A DNA stretch of 64,000 nucleotides from Antedon mediterranea (Eukaryota; Echinodermata; Crinoidea; Comatulida; Antedonidae): NCBI RefSeq assembly GCF_964355755.1, contig NC_092670.1, forward strand, positions 8,555,201-8,619,200, written 5' to 3'. Within the stretch, counting starts at the first letter, position 1; each line of letters begins with the position of its first letter. The notes below the pieces were generated by a model. That model was not told the origin of the DNA. It saw only the letters and a program-made list of their open reading frames with translations, and searched no databases. This document shows, piece after piece, positions 23,990-36,222 of this stretch. A program made the position numbers and the translations under genes.

Positions 23990-24033
23990 ATGTTTGCACG
24001 ACGTGAGAGCTAAGAAAGACAACCATGTATTGA
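23990..24033 (+). promoter_or_regulatory. Two short upstream ORFs in the DCDC2 leader
   Basis: If transcription starts upstream of 23990, the leader contains a 7-codon ORF at 23990-24013. It also contains a minimal ATG-TAT-TGA at 24025-24033 in a favourable context (AACCATGT). Both end before the main ATG at 24071. They could lower translation. The transcript start is unknown. Confidence 0.35.
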
Positions 24034-24070
24034 GTTCTAAACAAGTTTATCATACTTTTTGAATAGCGTT

Positions 24071-27000
24071 ATGGCTACAACAAAAGCAATGCCAATACAG
24101 CCGGCAATAAATATTCGTGTTTTTAAAAATGGAGACGACTTTTATACAGGAAAACGATTTGTTATTAATACGAGAACAACGAAAGATTTTGACTCCTTCC
24201 TAAATGAGGTGACATCGGGTCTACGAGCTAGTTTCGGGGCTGTTAGAAAACTTCATACGCCTGTAAATGGACATAAAATTCAAGATTTATCTTCGCTAGA
24301 AAACAATAATATTTATGTTGCTGCAGGCTCCGAAAAATTTAAAAAGAAGTCGTAAGTTTGTTTCACTTATTCTAGTTAGGCTTAGGCTAGTCATTTAGTT
24401 TGTAAAATTTCCCTTTTTATATGATGTGTGTGCAATCAAATAAGCTAGCCTAGCAGCACTAAAGGCCTACCTAGAGAGGCCGCCTAATGCCTACTGTACC
24501 CTCTAATTAGCAGGCTAGGCCTAGCTATCTTTAGCCTAGGATTCTCTCTGTATATTTGGTCTCTACTCAGCCCTACTAGGCCTAGTAGTACTACTCTACT
24601 AAAGCCAGTGTAGGTAGGCCTAACTACTGAAAGTTTCCATATAGCCTAGGCTAGGCCTATTGCTTGAAATAAATTTAAAAACACAATTACTTTATTAAAT
24701 TATAGGCCTAGCCCAGGCCTACCTAGCCATCCATAAATATTCATAAGACAGTAGTCAGTGACAAGTATTAACAAAATTGTATAATTATTATAATTTATTC
24801 TTGTAAGCATATATATAGCCTAGGCCTAGCTAGTAGGCTAATAATACATTATATTACAGAAATTTTATAGGAATATAATTTTCTTTTACTCCTCTGACAC
24901 TGTAGGAATACAATGTTATGTACAGTATGATGTGCGCCTTGAATATGAATACCATGACGCACCTTTGCGTCAAAAAAGTGACTTAAGGTGACCCATTTTG
25001 ATGCATTGTGACCATGTTGTTCATAATATAGTGGGTGGTAAAGTGACGCCCATTGATGCACCATTGTTTAAATTGTTTTTTTTATGCACCCCTGCGTTAA
25101 TCATTATTTTAAATGACACACCTCTCCCGGAGGTTCGTATAGTGGGTCATAAATGACAAGTGCATCATTCATCATTCCTTCTATTTTTATTACAGCTATA
25201 ATGAGCATCTGAGTCCACGACGACTGGCAGCTGGCACGGTGAAGGCCTTTACATTTGCTGGGGTAAGTACAGTAGGACATTTGCATTAAAAAGGCAGACC
25301 TGACAGACAGGAGGAAAAATTCCCAATATTTACCACTTTTGAACTTGGATTTGTTAGATGTACAGATCAAACTATTACCAAGCATGTCAATTCCTGAATA
25401 TGATACACGGTCCTATCAGAGAGATGGGGGTCTTTTTTTCCCGAATACTGTAGGCTACAGTACAGTGTAACACTATAACGTGTATAATGTCTGTCACCTT
25501 GTTTGTAGGGGCGTGTGGCACAGTGTGTTGAACTTTGGATCACTGATCGTGGTTCGAATCCAACTCACGCCGCATTGCTTGTGACCCTTAGGCAAGAAAC
25601 TTTACATTTGCCTCTCTCCTTCAGGTGTATACATGGCATACTGGTTAGATCAAGACACAACCTTGCGCTAATACTAGCTACATTAATATGAAAGGATGTT
25701 TCCATACATGTTTGATAAAAAAAAATGTCCGGGGTAATAATGTGCAGCGCATTGAGAGCTTGCTTAAATGCGCTATATAAGAATGAACTATTATTATTAA
25801 TTACAGAATATGCTCATAATGTTTTGAATGATATTACAGGGTTTAAGACAAAATAGCGATTAAGTGTTATGCAAAACATTTTTTTATCAATAATCAATAA
25901 GATTCTATATTCAACCTAAAAATAAATAATTTTATTGCTGCGACTATTAATACAATGCATTCCCTGAAAGTACAGTAATGAGATGTGTACAGTGCGTAGT
26001 ATGCAGTTGTCGTATTGTTGTTGAAGTACAAGGAATGATAATCAGTCGTTGTGTAGCAGTAGTCTCCATTAATTAAGGTTCTGTCCACTAATTTTATTCA
26101 AACATAAAAATTCTTGAGGTCAGTGAATTTAATGATGTATCAAATTTACATTTTGAACTCCATGTGACTTTGAACCTTGAAAGAAGATCACACAAATACA
26201 TGAGGTTTGCAGAATAGTCTATTTCAGTTCACATACAGTTATTCTAGATTTTTTTTTGTTATAATTTATAATTATATTCTAAGGTACAACTACAATATTT
26301 TTGAATTCAAGGTTATTTGGCATGCATTAATTCATGAAAAATGTGTGAAAGCCTTTTTTATGGAGATAAACCATACAGTAGAAAGGGTAAAAAAAACCCA
26401 CTGTTTGTACTATAGAAATTTGGGTCTCTTTTTTTAAGGGCCGAAACTGTCATAAATTAGCAGTAAACAGTACCTGTATGTTTATCAGTAAGTTAAATTG
26501 TATCACAGGCCTTGTCTTTTGAAAATGATAGGTGTGCTACAAATTGCATTCCTCAATAAATTCAGGGGTGCTGTGTAGGTGTGCTGTTTGTATTTTGGTG
26601 TGTAGAATAGAAGTTTACCAAATTTAAGCGTGTTATAAATCGCACTTCTCAAGGGCATTTTAGGAGTGTTTTAGGTGAGTGATCGCACTCGCTTGCCTTA
26701 AAAGACAAGACCTGTTGTGTTGTGAATTGGTACAAATTATAACTTTTAGGTAACTGTAGGGCTACAGCCCCAAAGCCATCTGATAATAACATTATAATGT
26801 AGAACATAGAATTGCATGTTTACCATTCTATTATTCAACCTGTAATTTGATTGATTGTATTTCCGATGACTAAAGATATATGACGCCAGAGGCATGTTCT
26901 ACAGAACATTTTGATGAAATAATAATTATTTAATTCAATTCAGATAATTTAATGAAACACAATAATTTCAGTATTGACGAGATTATCTATCTTTTTAGTT

Positions 27001-30000
27001 ACTCGATCATCAAAAGATTTTCTTTATTTTTTAGTACTGTGTAACTTATTGAACTTGTATATGACAAAAAAGGTGACGCAATGATGTCATAAGACTACCA
27101 TATTTGGGCACCGGCGGCACATCATTCAAACTTTTTTTCTCAAATTAGTTTTATAGTGTAGACAGAGCTTAAGGGGCCATTTTTGTTGAGCTTCCACCTA
27201 ACCGCGCTCTTCTGTACTGTACGGACAGACATTTATTATTATAATTTCAAAACAACATTGATATTTATTTTTTAAAGAAACTCCATCAAATGCAGTAGTG
27301 CAATTCAATGTTATGAGAGGACTGTATCAGGATTTAAAAGTCTGTTTACCTGGATTCCTAATAGGAAAAAAACACCTGTTCTAGTTACAGTATCCACAGC
27401 ACATGTATCTTTACAATGTTTTACCTTCTTCATAGTGTATCGTTGTCATGCCAACCATTGATTAGCTTGATTCAAGTAGGTACATGCATGGATAAACCTA
27501 GTTTTGCTGTTTGTTAAAGCTCTGGTTTCTTTATTCGCTTGATTAAAATCAAAGACCAATATATTATTTGTGATATAGATTTTTAATCCAACGTTATGCT
27601 TAAGTTGTTTGAAATCTATCAGTATTAATCAATAATCATTTATATTCATTAATTAATCAAACAGTTGTTCAGTGTTTTTCAATATATTGATTGTTATCAT
27701 TGTTTTCTTTTCAAAACATCCCAATGATTAATTTTCATTTGTTAAATTATGCGATAATTAATAGATATACAGAAATTTATTTAATTTCAGACATTGAGGC
27801 TGTACAAATGTTACAAAAATGTAAATTTCAATTGAATATTTGAGACGTAGTCGTACTGTACTGTATTATTGATTATTTTTCTCCCCCAGGTATTTACTTT
27901 GCTATCTGAAAACAGTATAAACACATTTTTTTTTTCAGTGAAATTTTAAAGGCCTTTTTCTTTCTTAATATTCTTGTTTATAATGTTCACTTTTTTTCTT
28001 TTTTTTATATTTTATTAATCTTATATGGAAACTGTATGATGGTAAACTACACTCAGTATACACTTTGTTGTATATATTTGTGCCTAACTTACTGTACCTG
28101 CTACTCTTTATTATTTACATTAATGATTTAGCAAACATCTGTAAAAACACTCCAATCTTATTTTATGCAGATGACACTAACCTTTTAATTTCAGATAATG
28201 TTTTAAACCGTCTATTTGATAATGTTAATTCCGATCTCTCGACTATCTCGAGTTGGTTTAAAGCAAATAAGTTATCGCTTAATGCTAATAAAACTAATTA
28301 TATGATTTTTAAGAACAGATATAGTAACCATGTTTACAATGACCTTAACATTTTCATTGATAATAATAACATCTCTCGTGTAACTAGTTGTAAATTTCTT
28401 GGTGTAATAATGGACGAATGCTTAACCTGGAATCAACATACAATCCATATTGCAAACTTAGTGTCAAAATATTCTGGTATTCTTTTTAGGCTAAAACCAA
28501 TTTTACATGTTAATGTTCTATCATCCTTATACAAGACTCTAGTCCTTCCTCATATTCAATACTGCAGCTTGATTTGGGCTGACCACAATAACTATCGCAA
28601 ACAAAAGCGCATAATGCGTTTATGCACAAATTCTCAATTCCTTGAGCATTCACCACCATTATTTGCTAGTCTTAACAACTTAACTGTGTATGATATTCAT
28701 AAGTTATCAAAAGGTGTTTTCATGTACAAATTTAAGAATAATTTATTACCAGCCAACTTTTCTAATTATTTTGTTAGAGTAAACTCAGTTCGTAATTATG
28801 GCATTAGGTCCTTTGATACTTATCGTCCTTATAATTTTGTTACCGATATGGGTAGAAACACTATCAGAGGACATGGTCCAATTTTATGGAACAGTATTAA
28901 TGCTTCTATTCGTAATTCATCATCTGTCAAAGTATTTAAAAAGTAGTATAAAAATAATTTGCTCTTAAAATGGACCTGAAATGGATTTTCGATTTTTTTC
29001 ATTTTAGAATGATGTTTTGGGGGCTATTAGGTGTTGCTAGAATGTATATTGTTACAAAATATAAATTCGCCCTTTTGGGGAAAGCCCCATTTAAAAATCA
29101 AAAAAATTCGCGGGTGACGTCACTTTGCGAATATATTCTTATCCCTCCAATGGACAATTTGCAGTTTTTTGGCTATAACTCTTGAAATCTATGGAGTATT
29201 TTCTAAAAAATGCTTGTGCTTTTGCAGAAACGTATTTAGAATTTTTTTAGATCTAAAATTATTACCGTATAAACGGTTAGTCGTCGAGTAAATGACGATT
29301 TAAAATCTCCAAATCAACGGTTTTTTCTGGCAATACCGACGTTAGCCTGGCAACGTTGTCCGGGATACAGCGCCGTGTGCAATGATGCGTATCCATATTT
29401 TTCCGTTCGTGTACTGTAATTTCTATTTGTTTGTAATTTATACTGCTAAAATGTGTTAGTTTCTTTAGTTTTTAGTTTAGCAGAATTAAATTATAGTAAT
29501 ATGAGATGGTAATTTATTTGTCACGAATCAGGCAGTTCGAAAACGAATTTGATTCATATTTTACTTTGGCTTGACAATGAGCAGCAAGTTGTTGATAATC
29601 GCTTTGGATGCACATGAAACGTGGGTGGTGGATCGACTCCGCGCGCTGGGCACCGCCTAGCCTAGGCCTAGTATTAGTAAAGGTTTGGGAGGTAGGCCTG
29701 GGCCTTCTAAATTCAGGTTTTAGAACAAACAAAGTACATTTTAGGGCACTATATTTCATTTTCAACAACATTATATATTGAATAAATTAGTATTAGTGTC
29801 AACGCTTCGCGTATCTTTCCAGGCCGTCGATCATTCACGGACTATCGGGCGGCATACGGTACACGCTCTCGATCGATATCGCTGTGTGTATATGTGACGT
29901 CGTGAATATAGATACTCCCGACGGCCGTTGAAATAGAATATTGCAATGGCGTGAGTAACTTTCGCTAATTTACCAAGGTATCTTAAAATTTCGTTTTTTC

Positions 30001-33000
30001 TCAAAATACTATACATTTTGTTTTTATTTGTATGGGCTTGTGTTAATTTGATAAATTTAAATAACATGTGTGAATTTCTTGAAAATCAAAATTCCATTTC
30101 AGGTCCATTTTAACTTATCAATGAGTGTTACAAATATGTTTACATTTACATTGTTCTTTTGCTTTTTTTGGTTTTATCGCACTATCTTTGAGTTCATATG
30201 CCAACATGTTTAGCTAGTATTGTCTCGTCCTGTGCTTCAATTATGTTTGTATCATGTATTAATTATTTTGTTAAGGTGGCCAAATACTGTACGAGCTTTG
30301 CTCTTTTTTGGTCATCCTTCCATTTTTGCATATATTCATTACACTTGTTTATATTGGAAAATAAAAACTGAAACTGAAACTGGATAAACTGACAATAGGC
30401 CTCTTTTTTTGAAGAGAGAATACAATTTCGAAAGAAAGAAATTCTGTTGCAAACTTTTATGTATGTGCCGTTTTTTTAAAAGCTTGATTACAAATTTTAC
30501 TTAAAATAATTATTTATTATACTAATAATAAATGGGTTAGTATATACTGTAGTTCAGAGTAGGCCTACAGTACTTGTGAATTTTTGACAACTTTTATTAA
30601 TTGTAGAAACTAAAAAATAAAATTAATTTTGACTGAATGACATTTTTTAATGAGTGGAATGAAAGATTTCAACCTTGACAAAATGACAAGAGAACTAGAG
30701 AAATGATAGTAGTTTAAATTAGAATACTAATTTGCGACCATGCCAATGTCATTTAAAAATTTCATTTAATTAACAAATGTACAGTACCACATAGTACAAA
30801 GTCAAATTTATATTACTGTATACTAAATTCATTTTCTTTTCCTACTTCTTCAATTGCAAATAAAATAGTATGTCATAAATTATAATAACCAAACTTGACA
30901 TACACTTAATTAAATTTAAAGAAAGTCAATTACTGAAAAAATGACAAATATGCGAGTACAGTATCAATAATTAAAAATAATATAAAGAAACTTCAAAATT
31001 ATTTTACTATCAATTAATTCCGTATTAAAAGGAAAGCCAATGAGAAATCGATTTATGTTTGTGTCCAAAGTATAAAGAATTGAATTGTCTTGGTTGTTGC
31101 TGATGTTTTGGTTGTTATGCTACATCCGTATTTGCATAAAAATTCCTTAAAAAACAGATGAATTATCAAAATATTATGAAAGTATTTGCTGTACAGTACA
31201 CAGGATACACAGCAGAAATTGAGTTGACATTAATTTCCAATTTATTTTATTGCGATTCCTTTTTCATGAGCAAAGCATGTTCATGTTTCATAGTCTATTT
31301 CGTGCCTAGCTTACCTGGATAAACCGACATTGGCCTATTCTTTCCGAGAAGAGAGCTACAACTCGAATATATATATTATTAACATTAATTGTTTGTAGTA
31401 TGATCCCGCAAGAGTTAATGTACAAATTCATAAATTGAATAGATAATTGCTTCATATAATTTGAATCATACATGGCATGGCATACACATTTATTTTGTAT
31501 TGCATAGCTTGTTGTTCGACGGGTATTATACAGTATGTTAGTATAAGTAATTAATAATAGTAGGCCTACAGTATAGTCACTGCTGTGACCTCACTGTGAA
31601 CTGATTGAAATTTATTTAAAATTATAGCTGAATTACTGAACATGGTTGCACAATATTTAGGTAGTCGCACAGAAATTGAAAAACTTCATTCAAATCTTAA
31701 AGTAATTAATGGCTATTAAAAGGGAAATTAAAAAGTGCCCCAGCTTGGAACGGATGAGCAGACAAAGTTTAGCCTGGTACTATTGATATATGAAGGTAGT
31801 AATAGTAGTATAACGTGTTGCTTGGTGTTTAATTTGTATTATACCAAATCAAACAACATAAAACTATCTCATTATATCTATTATTTATTCTAAATCTTAA
31901 AGAAGAAGGCTATGTAAACTGTGGCTGCATTGATTTTAAAAGTACCAACAGCTAGTTTGTTTTCCATCTAAAGTAATTTAAATAGCCTCAAAGCATGTCA
32001 ATTGTAAAGTTACTATTTACAGTTAGTTTAAATACCGTATCTATTACATGAATGGCAAATTGTGTGTGAAAAGCCACTATTGCAATGTGTAAATAAGTGT
32101 ACTGTAACTACTGTATGATGTGGAACAATGACACATGTATACATTACAATAGGCTACACTAACCGGCACTGTTTACTTTGACAACAGTCTCATTGGTTAT
32201 ACAGTAGAAAATTGACCACAGTATTAATTATTATTATTATAAGAACAAATAATTTAATTTACATGTAATTTCTATCACTGGATATATTAACAGTTGACAT
32301 TGACAAACATTTAAAGATAAATATGGTCAAAGACGCTAGTTATATACAGTAACTTGAACATTTTAATGCACTACAGTCTGTTTCATTAGGAAGACAGGAT
32401 TACCTCAATATCATTTAAATGATATCTGAAATAATAATTTAATAATTTAGGTATTTGTATAGCGCCAGAATCAACTAAACTGAAGTAAAAAGACACGTTT
32501 TAAGTTCTTTAAAAAAAATAGCAATAGAAGTTGATTTAGTAAAATCAAGGATATAAGTAGGTTGTTTAAGAAGTAGCGCTTTAAATGTTAGTAAAAGGAT
32601 CTTATATTTTATACAGGAGTCAATAGGTAGCCAATGGAGGTTAAATAATAGGAGATATGTGTGAGTATCTTCTTGTAAGAGTTAGGATGCGTGCATATAA
32701 TGTATGTTGCAATTATTAGAAATCTCAACTAATGGAATATTTTAGAGTTTTCATTTAGTATATTGATATCACATCAGCTGTAAAATAGTAATCTCAACTT
32801 AATGAGACATTTAAGTGTAATCATACTAGGTAGGCCAGATGTACTGCGATTAGTTTGTATTTCCATGGATACTATCATGTAAATATTAACATAACCTCCA
32901 GTGTGACATCAAAGCTCAATATATTAGATAAAGTTATGACAACATAATGTAATAAGTCATCTAGTCAAATTAGTTGCCATATCATTATAAAAATGGACAA

Positions 33001-36000
33001 GTCTCAAATTGACTAGCAGCACATTTTGATGAAAAAAAAGATATTACCTGTCAAACTGATTGATATGATATTTTCTGTAAAAATATCCAATTACTATAAA
33101 TTTGTAAATTACAACTAAAGATAGAATTTTAAAAATTAGAAATATGTACTGAGTGTAAAACCTGGAAAAATCTCAGTAACTCTAATAAATAATTCTCCAC
33201 AAAAGTTAATAATAATAATAAATTTTTAGAATTTAATTTACAAGCATGAAAACGTACTTTGATCTTGCATGTTCTTTTTAGACATTTCTGCATTAGAAAT
33301 TAAGTGTATTTATTTTGTATAACCTATTCAGTTTTATTGCTTAATAAAGTTTATCTAGACAGTATTGGCTATTCACTAGCTGTAGAGTTGTTTACTGTTG
33401 CTAGGTCACAACATCACATGGTGTATTGGTTGCTGTCACTGTATAGTGACTCAACAGCTTAAAATAACTGATTTAAATCACACTGTAATATTATTTGCTA
33501 TGTACAATACTATTACATTCATTTCTTAATACAGCAATATCTGTTTATTTTTAGGTTTTTATTTTTTGCTTTAAATATGTACCGTATTTATTTTGTTTTT
33601 TTTTTCTTTTTTTTAAATTTTATTTATATGGTGCTTTTTACAAAGCGTCTGACAAAACAAATATAAAAAATCTTAAATAAAAAATGCAATTGCAGAATAA
33701 TATTAATTCTACAGTTTTAACCTTAAAATTGATTAACAATTTACTGTAGCCATTTGGCTTTTGTTGAAGAAAGCTGTTTAAACTTTAGAAATGACAAGAA
33801 GTTCATTATTAAGATTAAATCAACATCCCATCTATCAATAATTTTCTCTATGCAGGTGACAATTATCGCGTTGTCATAGAGCTCAAATAAAAACAAATTC
33901 ACCATCAACAATAGGTGACTTTTTGTTAAACCGAAATAACGGATTTTCTTTTATAATTAATATGTTTGTAGAAAAAAAAATTTCTCGTTTATAAAACTTA
34001 AGATTTTGATATTGTGGATTGTATCACATTCGAAATTAAGTTCATATTTATTTATAATAGTGTATTGTTGTTGTCTGGACACATTGATCAGTACATATTT
34101 TTCATTTAGAAAGGTTTTTTTTCAATAGTAATGTTGATGACTGCAAGTCTAATAAAAAAAAATTTTTTTCTTATTCTTAAGTTTTTATTTTGGTTGTTTA
34201 AGTTTATTAAGACATCTGTAATAACATTAACAATCACCCAATCAACTTTTCCATACTGTGGCTTAATTCTAGAAAAGTCAACCATGATGATTTTTGAGTT
34301 AAAATAAACTGTACTGTGTGTACAGTACAGTAGATTGTATAATATTAACTGAAAAGAGTGTAGAGCATCATGATGTCCTGGTACTCTGGTTTTAGTAGGC
34401 TGCATTGTGGGTCCTTCATTACCAATTTCTGAGGAAAATTACAGTATATTTTGCCGTAACACTTCTTAAACGCATGGTGTTGATATTCCTGCTGTTCACC
34501 CTGCGACACAAAGTCCATTGCTATGTTAACAGCGATTTTCCACAAAACACAAGTATTTTTTGCACTATTTAAATCGTATTTCATTATACTAAAGTAAAAC
34601 TGTATTCATTCAGTATGTACTCTATTACCATGGAGAAATAATGATAAAAATATTAGTCTTAACTTGCTATTTCTCCATGATCTAAAAATCCTTAATGGTA
34701 TTTACCACTGTTTTGCCAGACAAGATTTGATGAACTAAATTGGTTCCAACCAATATTAAAAATGGTGTTAGAAGATTATAAATAAAACTAGATTTAATTC
34801 GTCACTATGACGAATTATAGGTTATATGCATTGATTTAAATAAAGATAATTGATTTTTAAAAGATATATTGATTGATTGATTTTCTCAGAATCTTTAATT
34901 ATTTATAATACAGTATATGATAGGACCTTGATAACGCGAATACAATAGCCGGTATCACAATCCGATCAAAGATCCATATGCCTATAAAGTCATAAACCAC
35001 ATTTGTTGTTTCATAATAATAAAGACATAAGTTACTTTTTATCTAGATTTCATTATAGATCATGTGTATAATCTATACACTAAGAAATAGATTTGAACAA
35101 ACAATACGGATAATAAAAAAAAAATCTTATTTCGTTTCCCAAGGTGAGACTCGATCTCGGTACCTTGAATGCCATAGACACGAGCACAGACCATCGAGCC
35201 ATACACAACTGACTACAAGTTGTAGAAAAATTTCTCCGTGTATTTACTGTACTATGCAGTAACCACTTTGGTGCAAATAGATTATTACATACCGCAATGA
35301 ATTATAATTTTTTACTATGATGACATCTTTAAAAATGTAAAAAAATGATGCACTGTCAAACTATATACTTTTAACTTTAATATATGAACTTCTTAAGAAA
35401 GAAAGTTAAAGTTAAGTTTGTTATTTCGGCCTCAGAAAATGTCATAATTTGTTTGATTGTCGAAATTATTTTTTTAAAATTTAATATGCAATTAATGATG
35501 ACTTAATCAACTTTTGCTCTCTTAATTTGATAATAAATCATACATATGATACATACACTTCAAGAAAATGAAATAAAAAATAGGTGTTCCCCTGCATTCT
35601 GACGATATATATTAATTTCAAAATTTAGCATATTTTCACCATTTTGTTAACTTACGTGCGTAGCCTGTCACTTTTGACGTGCTCATATGACGCAATTTCG
35701 AGTTGAAACGTGAATCAAATATGATGATATTATTAAAGAAAGATTGTAAAACAGAAATTGGGCAAAAAGAGTGCGCATTAACGTTTAACGCGCAGTGCGC
35801 GTGCAAAAATCTGCGCACTCATGGCAATTTTTTAAACGCTTAAAATTGCCTGAAACGTACTCTAATTTCATCGAAAATAAATTTTGAACATTTTAAGCGC
35901 GCGTACGCAAGCGTTATATGCGCTACGCACGTAATTGTATTGCCATATGATGAAATATGACCTGAAATTTATGAGTACCAAATTTTGTTTAATTGTGATT

Positions 36001-36191
36001 CATGCTTGTGAAGATATGATTACAAACGTGATTTCGTTAAATCTCGCGTAGAACGCGTAATTTTTGATTGCGCATCGTGAAAACATAACCACATCAATTC
36101 CTGGCCATAAGGAATATACTCTGAAAAATTGACTTAGTAAGATGAAACTGATGCCAAGATAATTCACGGACAAATAGTGCTAAGGAAAGAA

Positions 36192-36222
<31 letters not shown>

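Noticed and set aside
25551-25561. Functional tRNA gene at a perfect B box
   Set aside because: No full cloverleaf is seen, and the sequence continues into a SINE body and tail.
28970-29185. Plus-strand 71-codon frame as a transposase fragment
   Set aside because: It starts at the element's terminal repeat and shows no DDE/D or helix-turn-helix pattern.
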